Assembly: GCF_000350225.1 (NCBI RefSeq)
Contig: NW_005179004.1
Span: forward strand, 540,042-604,041
Reading direction: 5' to 3'
DNA length: 64,000 nt
Source: Chondrus crispus
Lineage: Eukaryota; Rhodophyta; Florideophyceae; Gigartinales; Gigartinaceae
Below are positions 21,331 through 34,300 of the stretch, piece by piece. The notes beneath the pieces were generated by a model. That model was given only the letters and a program-made list of their open reading frames with translations, had not been told where the DNA came from and did not search any database. Numbering within the stretch: position 1 is the first letter of the stretch; every line of letters begins with the position of its first letter. The translations under genes were made by a program, and so were the position numbers.

Positions 21331-21535
21331 TTTGAAGAAAATTAGGGAAGAGGAAGACGAAAGTGTTGATTAGGGAAGACTGCAATACAGGATTTAATGT
21401 TTTCTGGATTGCCAACGTTTAGTACTTTAGTCGTAAGCTTTTCACTACAGTAGCGATAAATTTCTACATTATTCGAATTGCAAAAGCCCGCCTAAAACTG
21501 GCCTCATATGAGGTCATTTGTCACCTAGACACTAC

Positions 21536-21955
21536 AATGCGCAAGCAGTGATAACAGCCAGCCACACCGGCTCTCAGGCATCCACCACACAGCAACTTCT
21601 TTCTCCTCCGCGTCCGTGTCGTGACCCCTTCCTCCCCCCGCGTACTCCTCAGTCCATCCCCATACGAACGTTCCATGCTTCTGTTCCGCACGCGTCCGCG
21701 ACCGTTCCTCTCAATCTGCCACCCTTCTCTGCGCTTGCATTCCAGCGGGCGTCTGCCCTCCCTTGTTCCTCAATTGGGCCTGAACTACCACTCGTCGGCG
21801 TGTAAACGAGCGCCACGAGTTCTGATGCGATGACAACAGATCGCTTCGCGTCCTTTCGTCACTATGAATTAAATGCACTGTCCAGTACCTTAGCGAACTC
21901 TTCTACTGTAGAATGTGAACGTGTCCCTACAGTACACCAATGTACGACACCTAAT
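21536..21955. other. No gene recognised
   Basis: Short Pro/Ser-rich frames only; it separates the piggyBac-like element from the second copia copy. Confidence 0.5.
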
Positions 21956-24137
21956 TCACAGAGTCCTACCGCTCCCTGCTACAAGCATTACACGTAGGAC
22001 ACTCATGTCGCTAATTACGCAACTGGTATTATCACACTTGTTCTGTGAGCGCTGACACGACTGCGTTTTTATGGGTAGTATCACACTCCTCCCGTCGTCG
22101 TAGCACGATCCGGTTAATGATGGCGGGGGCGGGGGGTTGCACACCTGCAATGTTTTTGTCTGATGTGTGAATGGTCGATAGCGGTTTCGTGAGTATGTCC
22201 GCGAGCATTTCCTGCGTCTGTATGTGACGGATGCTGATGGCGTTGGCACGTTTCTGATGGGAAAGATAGTGGTGCCTGAGGTCTATTAACTTGCGGCGTT
22301 TTGTTAGACTGCTGTTATTTGCCACTCGTATGGCTGCCTGGTTGTCGATGTCAAAGGAGGTGGCTTTCTGTGTCAGCATTCTGATATCGTTGAGCATTGT
22401 TCTGATCCATGTTGCTGCGCTGCTGATGTGGCAGCGACATATCCCGCTTCACATGTCGACAGCGCGGTGATCGATTGTTTGAGCCATCCCCAGCAGATTT
22501 GTGTGCCATTGTACGAATGGATCACGCCGGATATGGATTTGCGGTCAGTTACATTGGCAGCAAAGCCTGCGTCGCTGTATGTTTCGAGCAGGTTCGGTAT
22601 GGCATTCGGTTGCAATTTGTGCCTTCCAGCCTTGAATATGAGGCCATACGTTTAGGTGTGTTTGAGATAACGTATGAGGCGCTTTAGTGTGTTCCAGCGA
22701 CGCGTGGTGGGGTTCTTGGCTACTATTGATAGGCGGTTGGCGACGTAGTAAATGTGTGGTCGCGTGGAGTCTGCAATGTATCTGATATCACCGAGCAGCT
22801 GTTGATACTTTTTGGTGACGTGTGGCATGGGTTCGTTATCGGTAATGGGTCCATGCAGCTTTGTCTTGTCGTTGTAGGGGGTTGGATTTCTGTTGCATGT
22901 TTCTAGTGCCAGCTTTTTACGACGTACTGTATTCCCGCGGGCTATGACGCGTGAATCGATCCGTCCTGAAGCCTTTTCACAGTCCAACCAAGTAGTTGTT
23001 TGGTTCTCCCAATTGTTTGATGTCATACGCAGTGGCAAGTATGTCTGCGAATTGGGGTTGTAATGTTTTTGACGTACTGATGATGGTGAAGTCTTCCATG
23101 CTGATGGACATGATGATGGTGTGGTCATTTTCTCGTTTGTGGAATAGGCACATATCGGCTTCCGATTGATGGAATCGGTGCTTTTTGAGAATTCTGAACA
23201 CTGCCCCGATGTACGTTGTCCTGCTCCCAGTGTGCCGTAAATATTTTTGTTCAGTTTGCCCTCCTAGTGTGGGTGGGCATATGTCCCGCCGAATCGCGGG
23301 TGCTGGCGTACGTACACCTGTTCACTGCCAGAGTGGTCAAAGTTTTCGCCTAAGTACGCGGCTTTTATGTCTATGTGGGCAACGTGCATGTTAAATGCTG
23401 CAGAGATGGCGAAAAGGATCCGGACGGTGGTTTTATCGGCCATCTACGTCATGGTTTTGTCGGGGTTGGAATGTACATGGGAGATCATCTTGTCTCCTCT
23501 GGCAGAGCATCTTGCTTTTCTTTAATTTGTTTGCCCTTTTTCGTTTCTTTTGTACCTGTATCCCATTGTGAGTGGTATAATCTTCGCGGTTTTGGAGATC
23601 CGGTGGGAGGGGAGCCATGTGACGCATTTTTGTTTGTCCAAGTTGTCGAGCTCTTTGTTGTGAGCTTGTGCCGAAAGCTTGGCTTCCGGACAATTTTTTG
23701 CTTGGCCATGGTGCACGGGTTCCGGGGTTGTGTGTATGATTTGGGTGGGGGTTGGCTTTGGGGTGAAGGGTTCGAATACAACGCGGACGTTGTGATGGGG
23801 GTCGAGCTCTTTGTGATAGAAATTGAAGTCTACTGTACGCACTTGTCGCTTTGTGCCGTCAGTGGTGTTATTACGACGATGTGCCGTGCGTCAGTGGCAT
23901 AGAGGTATCTGGCTGGGATGGATCTGTGCTGCAGTTTGTGCACTTTTGTTGTACCTGTGCCTTTGCGTACATGCCCGAGTTGACCAAAAATGAGGAACTG
24001 GGGGACTTGTGGCGTGCATCCGTGCCATATTGTGCTTGGTATTTCTCCTGTTCCCAGGTGGAGTGTGTGGTTGTATTTGAACGCGGCGTCCTTGACTGCA
24101 TCCTCCCAGTGTTCGTTTGTGTCGTGCACAGGCACGC
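21956..24137 (-). mobile_element. Second copia copy, 5'-truncated and decayed
   Basis: Minus-strand relative of the 3463-8175 element, reading (right to left) the integrase end from NEHWEDAVKDAAFKYN, RT with FHKRENDHTIIMSI, RNase H (YSDAGFAANVTDRKSI) and the C-terminal RHHYLSHQKRA. It has several frameshifts. The catalytic box reads SMED, so the last Asp is lost. The 3' LTR begins at 22085 (TGTGATACTACCC on the minus strand) after ggaggag and shows the same internal second tgtgata start about 48 bp in. The left LTR limit is unclear. Homology stops abruptly near 24137 where the Ty3 remnant begins. Confidence 0.8.
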
Positions 24138-25016
24138 CCCTTTCTTTTCCGGGACACCTGTCCCCCTACTAGGACACCTGTCCATGTGGACACCACTCGG
24201 GCCAGAGTACCTCCCCCTCCACGTGCACACGAGTACCAACCGCCACGTGTAACCTGGCGTCTCTGCCCCTCTGTCCAGGCGTCAATCCCCATGTGTAATG
24301 GTTGTCATACCTCCCCACGAGGAGTTTCTCCGGCCACCGCCGCCGCCGTTTTAATTTAGTATTTTTAGTTTAATTAATTATAGTTCCGACGCCGGCTAGT
24401 ATATAGCCGACGTCCGACCCAAAAGTAAACCTTACGAAGCCTTCGGTCTACAACCTTAGCCTTCGAAACTAGTAGTTGTAGCCTCGCGCTTAGTATTAGC
24501 CTACCGTTATACTACGCGAGCTAATCTACTTCGCTCAGTTCCCACCTACCTCTAACGCGCGCGTCTCCGTTCCCTATAGTCCCTACGCGCACCAGCCTGT
24601 CCCTACCGCTCCGCCCCTCCTGGGCGTGTCCTTTATTTCCTGTTACCCTTTACTTCCCTACTGCTCATCGCGCCCGGCCCCGTATCGGTTCCTTACAGGT
24701 GGTTTCCCTAAAACCCACCGACGTGCCCTTGAACGCGCGCTCTGCCCGAGGGGGATCCCACCTTTCCCCCTCGAGACACCGACAACCACATTACGACGGG
24801 ACGGGTTGGGGGTTTCGCCCTCGACCGGGAGCGGACCTCCCAAAAAACCAAAATCAAACCACTCCCGAAAATCAAAAAACAAATAGGACAAGTGGACGGA
24901 ATTGACTGGCTAGGACGTCTGGCGGCGGTTCGCGTCGACTCGTCGCGTGTTTCCATGGGGCCTCGCCGTTGGCCCTTGTACCTCATCAGGGGGTACAGGG
25001 CTGCGCGCCGGTCAGT

Positions 25017-25927
25017 CTAGTTCTCGAGTCCGACGCTGTCGGGTTGCTGCCACAGTGAGCGCGCCGGAATTCGTATCCGTTTGTTTCGACAATACCGAAC
25101 TACCCTGTTGTAGTCGATGTGATGAGCGGGCTCCCACGTAGACTCAGCGGCATCGTAGCCGTACCAGCGTACGCGGAACATGGAGAACTCGTCATCTCCA
25201 GGGCTGTGCCCTGTTAATGAGTGAGCGACGTGAGTGTCGGGGTGGACATCTGCGGGGAGGGCAAGAGGTGGTAACTCGGATGATGGCGAGGGGGTTGGCG
25301 CGAGGCAGGCGTTGGGTTGAAACATGCACTTTGCGGCAAGACGCGCTGCATCGGCCGCGGTAAGCGCTCGGTGGGCGCGGTCGATCGCCAGAGAGGCGGA
25401 AAGGCCGACGCGGCGGGGCGCGGGTAGCTCCGTACGGGCCGCCGGTGGATCGGGCGTTACAAGGACCTCCTTGATCGTTCGAGAGCGCGTAGCTGCACGC
25501 GTGTCCGTCGCTTCCCCGACCGGAGAGCGGAGTCCGGCAAGTCACCAGAGGGAGTCCGCGGTTTCCCCGCCTGCAATGGCTTCCATCAATCCCGGCGTGC
25601 GCGACGAAGCGAACGCCGATGTAATGAGGTTCACCTGGACCGGAGTATGGTCGGGGGAGTTTCCATCCTCCCCGTTGGACTCCACCCGCCCCAGCGGGGG
25701 ATCCTCCACGTTGCTACGCAATGGGGTGCCTTAACGACTCGATCACGAGAGAGCCGGTCCTTGAGTCCTGTCCCGCGTAGGATGATGACGGTGTGGTCGT
25801 CCACCTGTACGACAGGGAAGGGGCCCTCGGTTTGCGGTGCGAGCATGTTATTCACCCGGTCCTTGTCGGTGTTCTCCTCGGACCGCAACGCGGCCTCGCG
25901 GTTCACGAGTACTTGATCGTCCACCAT
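25017..25927 (-). pseudogene. Ty3 integrase C-terminus with chromodomain (minus element)
   Basis: 25631-25927 carries a GPY/F-like module (APQTEGPFPVVQVDDHTV). 25017-25325 carries FRVRWYGYDAAESTWEPAHH, a chromodomain core with its aromatic residues, which in chromoviruses guides insertion to marked chromatin. A frame change lies between them. Confidence 0.75.
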
Positions 25928-26093
25928 GTAGTCAGGTGTGGGGTAGCGGATCCGATTGTCAAAATCGTGCTTGTACCTGCTCTTGTCCGGCCAGCAAGTT
26001 GCGGCTGGCCGTAGACATCAGGCCGCGGAGCCATGCCAGGTATCGAATCTCGAACTGCGCCCTTGAGACGGAGGGGTCCAACGACGGCGTTGG

Positions 26094-27087
26094 TTACAAG
26101 GACAACGGACTCGGGGTCCGGGATAATACCAGGTCGAACGGTCGCATGCCGATCATCCTGTTCACCGTACATTTGTAGCCGTACGTCAGAGCGTCCGTGT
26201 ACTGATCCCAGTCACGTTGATTATCGGCGAGGTAGTGCCGGAGGGTTGGTACTAACGTCCGGTTGAATCTTTCCACCTGCCCATTCGTTTGGGGGTGATA
26301 TGCTGTGGTAAACATGCTCTCAATTGAGAGTATCTTGCACACTGCGAGGAAAAACCTCGACGTGAATTGTCCTCCATTATCGGAGAGAAGTTTCACTGGG
26401 GCGCCGTATACGAACATCCAGTGGGAAATGAACGCCTGAGCGACAGTCTCTGCGGTAATCCTCTGGAGCGGAACCGTTCTGGTCAGCTTGGAGTAGCTGT
26501 CCGTCATCACCAAAAGGTAGCGGTCGCCTCTTGGTGTGCGCGGAAGCTCGCCAAGAATAGCGATGGAGATGTACTCCAAAGATCTAGCTGGGGGAATGTG
26601 TTCAGCTCCGAGTTGTACTTTCGCAGTTTGATGCGGGGTTTCGTGCAGTCGGTCACATCCTCACTATAGAGTACGCGTCCACCGACATGCTGGTCCAGTA
26701 GAACCGCTGTCGCAGCGTATAGAACAACTGCCTGCTGCCCGGGTGACCGGATGTGGCGGGGTAATGCGACAGGTACAACAGCCTTTCACAGAGGGCTGTT
26801 GGTACTACGATTTGTTCTACACCGTCGAGGCTGGCTTTCCGGCAGACCAGCCCTTCCTGATTCACGAAGAATCGGGACCAGCGCAGTTCGGCGGACCCTT
26901 CCCCCTTCTCAAGACGGGAAATCACCTCCTTGCAAAAGGGGTCGGAGTGCTGTTCACGAGAGAATTGTTCGTGGGTTATCGCGGCCATAGAGGCCGGGGG
27001 GTCCAGCGCGGAGCAGCCCGCGGTGATTTCGACGTCCGTCCGGTCGAAAGTCTTCTCTTGGTGCTGAGGATCATCTTCGCAGTCCAT
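26094..27087 (-). pseudogene. Ty3 integrase (minus element)
   Basis: 26653-27087 holds the N-terminal zinc finger (LSHYPATSGHPG, H-H part) and YWTSMSVDAY. 26094-26579 holds the catalytic core with LLSDNGGQFTS and TNGQVERFNRT (D and E of DDE). The first Asp is not clear because the join between frames falls there. Confidence 0.82.
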
Positions 27088-27373
27088 GACGGCATAACAT
27101 GGGATCTCCCGTCGACAGGGACGGTCGTCCCCCCCGTAGATGGGATACGACTTAAGGCTTCGGCGAGGCAGTTCTTGATTCTCTTAACGTAAGTTGCGTC
27201 AAAGTCATATTCGGCAAGGCGCAAGCCGCACCGGGAAAGTCGGCCACTCGCATCGGCGAGGTTCATCAGCCATCGAAGGGAGTGGTGGTCGGTACTGACC
27301 GTGAACCGCTCCCGTTCCGAGAATGGGCGAAGCGTTTGTATCGCTCATAATATGGTGAGGCAGTTCTTCTGGC

Positions 27374-28279
27374 TTATAAATAGTTGCGTTCCGCTGATGA
27401 CAGCGTGCGTGACCAATACCCTACAAGGTATCGGAGTCCATCCTCGTGGGCTTGGAACAGGGTACAACCTAACTGAGCGTCTGACGCGTCGTTGTCGAGC
27501 GAATACTGTATCCCGATTCTTAGAAGCTTCAAGACTGGGGGTGAGACTAAGCACTCCTTGAGCTTGTTGAATGCGGTGATGCGTTCTTCGTCTAGCTCGG
27601 GGAGGACATCTGGCTCTCCTTTTCGGAGCATGGCCGTGAGGGGCGCCGCTATCTTGACGAATTGATCGACGAAACGTCGGTAGACATTGCACATTCCCAA
27701 AAACGAGCGCAGCTCGGTTCGGGTCCGTGGGGGAGTTGCTTCTGAAAGCGCTTTGACATTCTTCGGGTGGACTTGGAGTTCGCCCGGTCGAATGATGTGG
27801 CCCAGGTACTCGACAGAGTCCTGGAAAAACTTACACTTGTGGAGTTTGAGTGACAATTCCTTCCGTTGGAAAGCACAGAGTATTACATCCACATCTTGGA
27901 GGTGTGCCTCGTATTTCTTGGAGAAGATTAGGATGTCATCCAAGTAGATGAGACAACTCTTCCAGCGGTAGCCGAAGAGGAGGATATCCAACATACGTTG
28001 AAAAGTCGCCGGGGCGTTCATCAACCCGAAGGGAATACGCTTGAATTAATACGTCCCGGCGTGGCACGTAAACGTGGTTTTCGGTCGATCCTTCTCCGCG
28101 ATTGGTATTTCCCAGTACCCGGAGTTGCATTCAAGGGTAGATAAGACCTTGGCTTCCCCGAGTGTGTCAAGACACTCGTCTCTGCGAGGGATTGGGTACG
28201 TGTCTCGCACGGTCAGCGCGTTCAGCCGTCGATAATCGACGCAGAAACGGAGGCTCCCGTCTGACTTGGGGATGAGCAC
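27374..28279 (-). pseudogene. Ty3 reverse transcriptase and RNase H (minus element)
   Basis: Two frames: 28046-28279 with LIPKSDGSLRFCVDYRRLNA and ECNSGYWEIPIAEKD, then 27374-28024 with NAPATFQRMLDILL, CLIYLDDILIFSKK (intact YLDD) and the RNase H start SLDNDASDAQLGCTL (canonical D). The frame changes at about 28030. The RNase H end (NLADASGRLSRCGLRLAEYDF) is in 26976-27266. Confidence 0.85.
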
Positions 28280-29430
28280 GACGGGGGACGCTCATTCGGA
28301 CTTGGACCGGGAGATCACCCCGCTGGCCAACATCTCGTCCACTGAGGCTTGTTCCGCCTCACGGGCGCGTGGACCAGCTCGATATGGCTGACATCGAAAC
28401 GGCTTGGCGCCGGGGGTGAGTTCGATGCGTTGTTCCGTCGCCCGAACTTCGCCCAAATTTCCATCTCATATTCCGGCGTACGGCGCGAGCATGGTGCGAA
28501 TCTGCCCGCGCACGTGCGCCGGCAGGTGGTCTAGGGGAACCGCGGCCCGCGGAGGGGATGCCTCCGCTGGGGAGCGGGCTCTGCGAGGGGGCCTCTCGCC
28601 CAGTAGAGGGGGCCTCCCCTCAGAGAAATCCGCAGCCAGGACCGCCTCCAACGGCGTCGCCGTGCGCACCATCGCCCGAGCATGAGGATTGACGATACCA
28701 ACGACTTGTTTCTTCGACAGCCTCTTGTTGGCGGACGAGAAGTTCCCCACGAGGACCTTGAACTCTTGCAACCGGGTTTTGTGCACTACCCCGTTAGAGA
28801 GGGAGATCCGGTGATTCACATATAACTGCGGGTTCGCGTCGAGGACCGAGAGCCCGGCCCGTCCACTTGTGACGTATACCCAGGTCTGGGTGCCCGCCGG
28901 AATTTCCACGTCGCGAGACACCTTGAGCTTCGGAGAAATCCTCCCGGCGTTAGGGGCATACTCCTGCTCAGGCGGAAGGGGCGGGGCATTCGCGGCCCGA
29001 GCCGCCGGTTTGCGGACGATGGGTATCTTGGTGCAATCGTCCAATTCCACCACCTTCCGTTGTGGGTAGATTGCTTTGACGAACTTGTCGTTAAATTCAC
29101 TCCCCGGTATGACGGGGGCGGCTAACCGTTCACAAAAGATGAATGTACACTGCATGGTGCGGTCGCCTAACCGCACAACGGGGGGATTTGGCCGCTCGTA
29201 CGCAATAGTCTCCCATTGGCGTCAGCGATCATCGGGATTTGACCCGTAATAACCAGCGCCTCCCATCCGGGGGGCAGCGTGCCGACACGTACGAAATTGA
29301 AGCCAGCTCCTGTATCCTATATTGTAAGCTGGCGCACCAATATCGACGGTGACAATCCAAGGTCCGGTTAGACCTTGTAATTCCTCCGGGACAGTGCGAG
29401 CACTGTCTCGGGATGTTTAACACTCCTTGC

Positions 29431-31300
29431 AAGCGGGGGGGTGTTTCTCCGCCAAGGTCGGCGTAAGATACCGAGCTGGTCGGGGTCGGCGTTTCCCTGG
29501 GATAACGCAGTCCCTAGCAGAAATAATGAAAGTAAGTGGTCGGTTTTGTTAGGGAATGGTTCATTAGATGGCACTGTAAAGATCGTGAACTGGTACATAA
29601 GAGGACCATGTCCTCAGCAGGCCTATATCTTGAATCGAACAGTGAAACTGTCCATTTTTTGTCTGTTCTGTACTAATTATATTGAGGCAGACCATTTGTT
29701 GACCAAACAACGACCAATTCAAGTTAATTTAACATTTAAAATCAACTCGAACGACTCATTCAGGGCGAATGAAGCGGTACACAGTGGAACGGAATCTCCG
29801 CCATTTACTGGTACAATATGCACCGATCATGACTATATAATCGTCCACAGCATCAAACGCACTATATATGCGGCTTGTTCTGAGGGGATGCGGCGCGGCC
29901 GAGAAGAGTACGTGTGTGCACGTTTCGCGATGTGATGACACTAATAGACACGTGTCCTGGGAGGTGGATCTCATCAACCGAAACGATTGGTGTCTTTCTT
30001 GATGGCGACAAGTTTGGGCTGCCTCTTCCCTACCACCTATCCCCTCCTTCCTCATCGCTCTTCCTCATATGTGGCACGATAAATAGGCAGTGCCCTGAGC
30101 ACTAACACCAAGTCCGGTCACACACTCCACCGCCGTATCCAACTTTTGCCCTTACGTTGCATGTCTCGTCGAACACTCTGTCAAATGTTGTAGCTTACGG
30201 ACTCTTCACGTTTCTGCTCAAAATTTCAGGTACACTTGCAAAGGCTTCGATAACCGTCGTGTAGGCCTCTCGTCTCTGCCCTTCCTCCCACTTTCTTGGT
30301 TATATGCAACTCCTTGTGCTGCCGCGCCCCATGCTACACGATATAGATTTCTTTTTCTTCAACGTTGTCATGAGGGTACTCTTTGACACTGTTATTCTCG
30401 GGGCCGCCTCATACCCCTCTTTGTGTGTCAATGACAACGACCCATCGCTTCAAAGCAATTCTCTTCTCGGAACACAGCTCACAGCTCAGAGGAGACGCAA
30501 TACTCCTGTTGCAGTTCCTCAACCTGCTTCCCTGCCCTTCAATTATGTTAACTTTTGGGAGAATCACATTCAACCGCTTGGCGAACAGCGACCACGATTA
30601 CCTAGAGATGAAATTGATTCTTCGACCGTGATTCGGGTCCAAGACCGTAATAGTGTTTCCTGAGACCAATGGCAGCATACGGTCGACTGCGTACCCGACC
30701 GTAGTTGGTTTGACTTGGAATGGGCTGAAAATGACAGAGACGTCGTCTTTGTGAAAAAGAGAAAACGTCACATACAGAAAGCTTCTGCGTCCCAATGCAA
30801 GATATCACGGCGAAGATGAAAAGCTTCGCAAATGTGATGGACCCGCAGACTGCGTTCCTGAAGAGTTTTGTACGAAAGACGTCGTTGTTGACTACCCATT
30901 CTGTATCCCTCGCAGTTACATAGTCGTAAAACTTTTCTCGAGTTTGAAGTTGCCTCCGTGGACCTCCTCTGCCCGTCGCGTCGCCTCCTATTTCCGGCCC
31001 TCGGCCACTTCTCGGTCCTACCCTTCCGCAACCCGCGCCGCCGATAACTGCGTCCGCAAGTTCCCTCCCGCGCACCCGCCGCCGCCCACTGGGAATCACT
31101 CCCGCTCTTTCAGTTCATGTACGACCCCACGCGCGACTTCACCCTGGTCCCCGCCTCGCTCACGCATTGCCTCCTCACTAACTTGCCGTCCACCTTACCA
31201 CCTCCACCCTCTTCCTTTCCCCCTCCCGCCAAGCCCCGCCACAATCCTTACCACTTCCTCCCCACAACTTCAGCACAGCGACACCCTACTACCGCTCTGC
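29431..31300. other. Unassigned DNA between the Ty3 remnant and the TNP2 remnant
   Basis: Open frames at 29441-29935 (+), 30304-30663 (+) and 30602-31099 (-) show no domain. The minus frame contains EKFYDYVTARDTEWVVNND, which reads like protein but was not recognised. A sequence CACTAATAGACACG near 29938 might be a CACTA-type end, but no partner was found. Confidence 0.4.
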
Positions 31301-31319
31301 CCTTAATTCACCACCACCT

Positions 31320-34300
31320 TCATCTCCCTTTCCGAAATCCGTGCAGTTTTTTCCCTCGTCCGCCGTCCAGAAGATCATCCCTTAGCATCTCTGTATCGAT
31401 AAAGTACGTCTTGTGCCGCGTCTGTTTCCCGAATTTCACCTCCTTTTCAACAGCCGGTATGTGCCGCTGAATAAAATCAACCCCTTCGACCACTTTGTTG
31501 CGAAACAAGGCGGGATCGTCCCGACGGTGGCGGGAAAATCTGCTCCGGTGCACCTCGTCGCAGCTCATCAACAACCCACTCCACAAAAGCGAGCAAGAAG
31601 ACATGCTCGGTACCTTTGTAGAATACGCAGTGCTAAAAAAACTGTTGGACCCAACCGAAATAAACCAACAAATTCGGTTGCCGTTCTTCAGCAGTTGCCT
31701 CTCCAGTGCAATGCGCATACTCCCCGGCTACGTAGTAGTTGTTCCTGCGTGCCTCCCTAGCAAACCTACTCGCTGAGCCAATGTGTACAACCCGATCCTC
31801 ATCCAAGAACTGCGACTTAAATTCCATCCGGTCCCATCACTTGATGCTCTCGTATGACTTGATAAGATCCTGAGCGGCGGAAAGTCCAATACCAAGTCGT
31901 TCGTTGTAAAAATCCGAAAGTAACTGGGTCATTTTCACACCAAACTCGTCCGTACATTTTTGGACAGACGACGGACGACACGTACGACACAGTACAATTT
32001 TGCTAAATTCAGGTAGACTGGAAGCTATGCAAAGGCTCTCCCTCGGAAGTCTGGGAACTTCGTCTCTTCCAATCCGCATTTTTATCTTGTAGCTGATGTA
32101 GGACTGCTGGAATTTCTAGTGCTCTTAGACGGACTCTGTTGCTTTGTTTCGTGCATTCAGACCATGCACAGTCTCTCCAATGAATCTTTCCATTGCGAAC
32201 TGTGACACATTCAATGGGGGCCGCAGTTTCGAACAGAATCGGCAAGATGCAGAATGTAATGAAGAGTCATCTTGCAGACGTTTAGTTGCTCTGGTAACCC
32301 TTCGTAGAATGTATCCTCGTAGAACTTGTAGAAAATTTGAGCCGTCTTTGAAAGACGGTTCACATCGCTGTTAGTTAACGACGGCCACCCGCACATGTCA
32401 ACTATCTGCACGAACAAGTGCCAACCCTCCATGATGTGCTGAGGTAGCTCCCTATCAAACACTACTATTGAGGACTCGTGGACAAAAAAATTCCATTCGT
32501 CTGCTTTGAAGAGCCCTCGCTGATTCAGGGGCCGCGGGTTTCTTGAATGCGAAAAAACCCCGGTCCCAAACGAACTCAAAGCTTTGTTAATGGCCTTCTC
32601 TTGGCAGCGGCTTATATATTCTCTTTGAAACAAAAGGTTCACAAAGTCGGTACACACGTTGATGAGCAACAAATGCATATAGTCCAAGGAAACACTCCGA
32701 TACGGAATCAAGGTCGAGCGATGAAAAAGGGCAGATCTTCCAATGATACCACAGTCTTTGCACTTTTCTTCTCTGGACTTAACAGCACCTCTTTGTTTTG
32801 ATTGTCTCAAGTCTACAATTTCCGCAATTGCCTTTTCCGTTTCCACGACTATGCGCATTTTTGGTGCACCGACATCAAAGTAAGTCTCTTTCTCCCGTCT
32901 TCGGAGAACGTGAAGCTCGGAAAGTAAGGGTGTGTCCTTCGAACTGCATGAACTAAACAGTACATGCATCCTCGCAGACATTGTAGCCTTTGAGCCTACA
33001 CAGCTTTGCAAGAGCTGCAAGGTCACCTTCAAGCAAAAGCATGTGGCATTTCACAGTTACTTCGCGACCGTCCCAAAGAGTGCAATCCATACCTCTGGAA
33101 AGATCCTCCATCTCATCCAAGAACGGAGTCAGAAACGAGAGAACATCTTTCGGCTGGTTTGGGGCGGGTATGCATACAATCGGAAGCATATTCTCGGTTT
33201 AAACTCTTTTATCCGGCGGGAGGTTGGCGATCATACATACGAATGGCCAATTATGGTATGTTGACGATCTGTATGGCTGTGCTCCATCTCCAGATATCAC
33301 GACGAAAATGTCGTTCCGTACAGAATCTTTACCCCCAACATCTTCAACGATGTCTCGAAAAACCGACCCCGAGAGAACGTCCCTGTACAAAATTCGTCTG
33401 TTTGGTTGAGCCTGTCAAATGCATCATGCAGTACGGCATATAGTTGCAGTCCGTGATCTGGACTTTGCAGCCTACAATTAATACGACTCCATATTCGCAT
33501 GTGCCCATACTGCTTCTCCCTGCCAGTGCAAACATTCTGTGAGCAAGTCCCTAGGCTTCCGTTCGGAAGGACTGACAAATGTTCGTGACTGTCCCAACAC
33601 ATGTTGTGCTTATCGATTACAATATCTTCAACCTCATACAGCACTTCCCTAAACCTTTTCCAAGTAGTGATGAGGGCGTTGTCGAGCTTCAGGAGATCGC
33701 TCATGGCTGCATCCGTGACTTTGTGTCTCAGCCAGAAATTGATGATCCCTTCATGATAGCGAAGGATCAACCCCAGCTTCGAATCTTTTTTGTATTCTGT
33801 ATAAGAGAGAGGATTAGATTTGGAACTCAAAGATCCGGAGTCATATTGAGAGCATGAGTACCCCTTGTTTACTGCCGAACTCTCGTTGTACAGATTCCCG
33901 CTTTCCGCACCAGGAATGACCTGTTCGTCAATATGAATTTCATCGTTGCTGTAAAGGAATTCTTGCGAGTGATTCATGCCTGGTGTAAAGCTTCCATTGA
34001 TGTCGCTGCTGATTGAAATAGGTTCTCCTTCCAGGCGAAGATCGCCTTTGACATGCGACGTAACGGAAGGCATAGTTGTAGTGTTAATGTTCGGCGAATC
34101 ATTAATGAACTCGTCCGGCGGGATAATGCTATTCTCCGAAAAAAAGCTTGAGTCGTGTTGTAAATAGGTCTCGTTTCGCAGTGAAGCGTCGTATCTGTTA
34201 GCACAAGCCCTTGGGACATTGTCATTAACATCGTCGTTCAAACCGACGCCATTTCCTTCGAAATGTGATTCAGTCTCAGCACTAGCAGGGCTGGTTTGAG

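Larger units (their letters stand above)
18770..21531 (-). mobile_element. piggyBac-like DNA transposon, 2.76 kb
   Basis: Ends read TGTCTAGAGGAC (left) and, inverted, TGTCTAGGTGAC (right). Each is followed by the subterminal palindrome CCTCATATGAGG (18792-18803 and 21502-21513). Flanks are CTAG (18766-18769) and CTAC (21532-21535), consistent with a 4-bp CTAG duplication carrying one change. The interior encodes a decayed piggyBac-type transposase on the minus strand, so the right end is the 5' end. Confidence 0.82.
24138..29430 (-). mobile_element. Decayed Ty3/gypsy chromovirus, minus strand, gag missing
   Basis: Protease to chromodomain in Ty3 order, broken into many frames. DTGAGFNFVRVGTLPPGW (about 29240-29300) is the protease. 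A 236-codon linker frame (28466-29176) and RT start (VDYRRLNA, 28046-28279) follow. Chromodomain end is near 25050-25250. A region of about 800 bp left of the chromodomain probably contains the 3' LTR, and a purine-rich stretch (minus strand, near 24768-24778) may be the polypurine tract. Neither LTR could be bounded with confidence. Confidence 0.8.

Noticed and set aside
24296-24770. Bounded 3' LTR of the minus-strand Ty3 element
   Set aside because: Plausible ends exist but no second LTR copy was found to confirm them.
29938-29955. CACTA-type terminal repeat for the TNP2 element
   Set aside because: CACTAATAGACACG is present but no inverted partner was found beyond the transposase, so the boundary cannot be supported.
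30602-31099. 165-codon minus frame as a gene
   Set aside because: Protein-like in part but no domain, non-ATG context, and opposed by an equally long Pro/Ser-rich plus frame.
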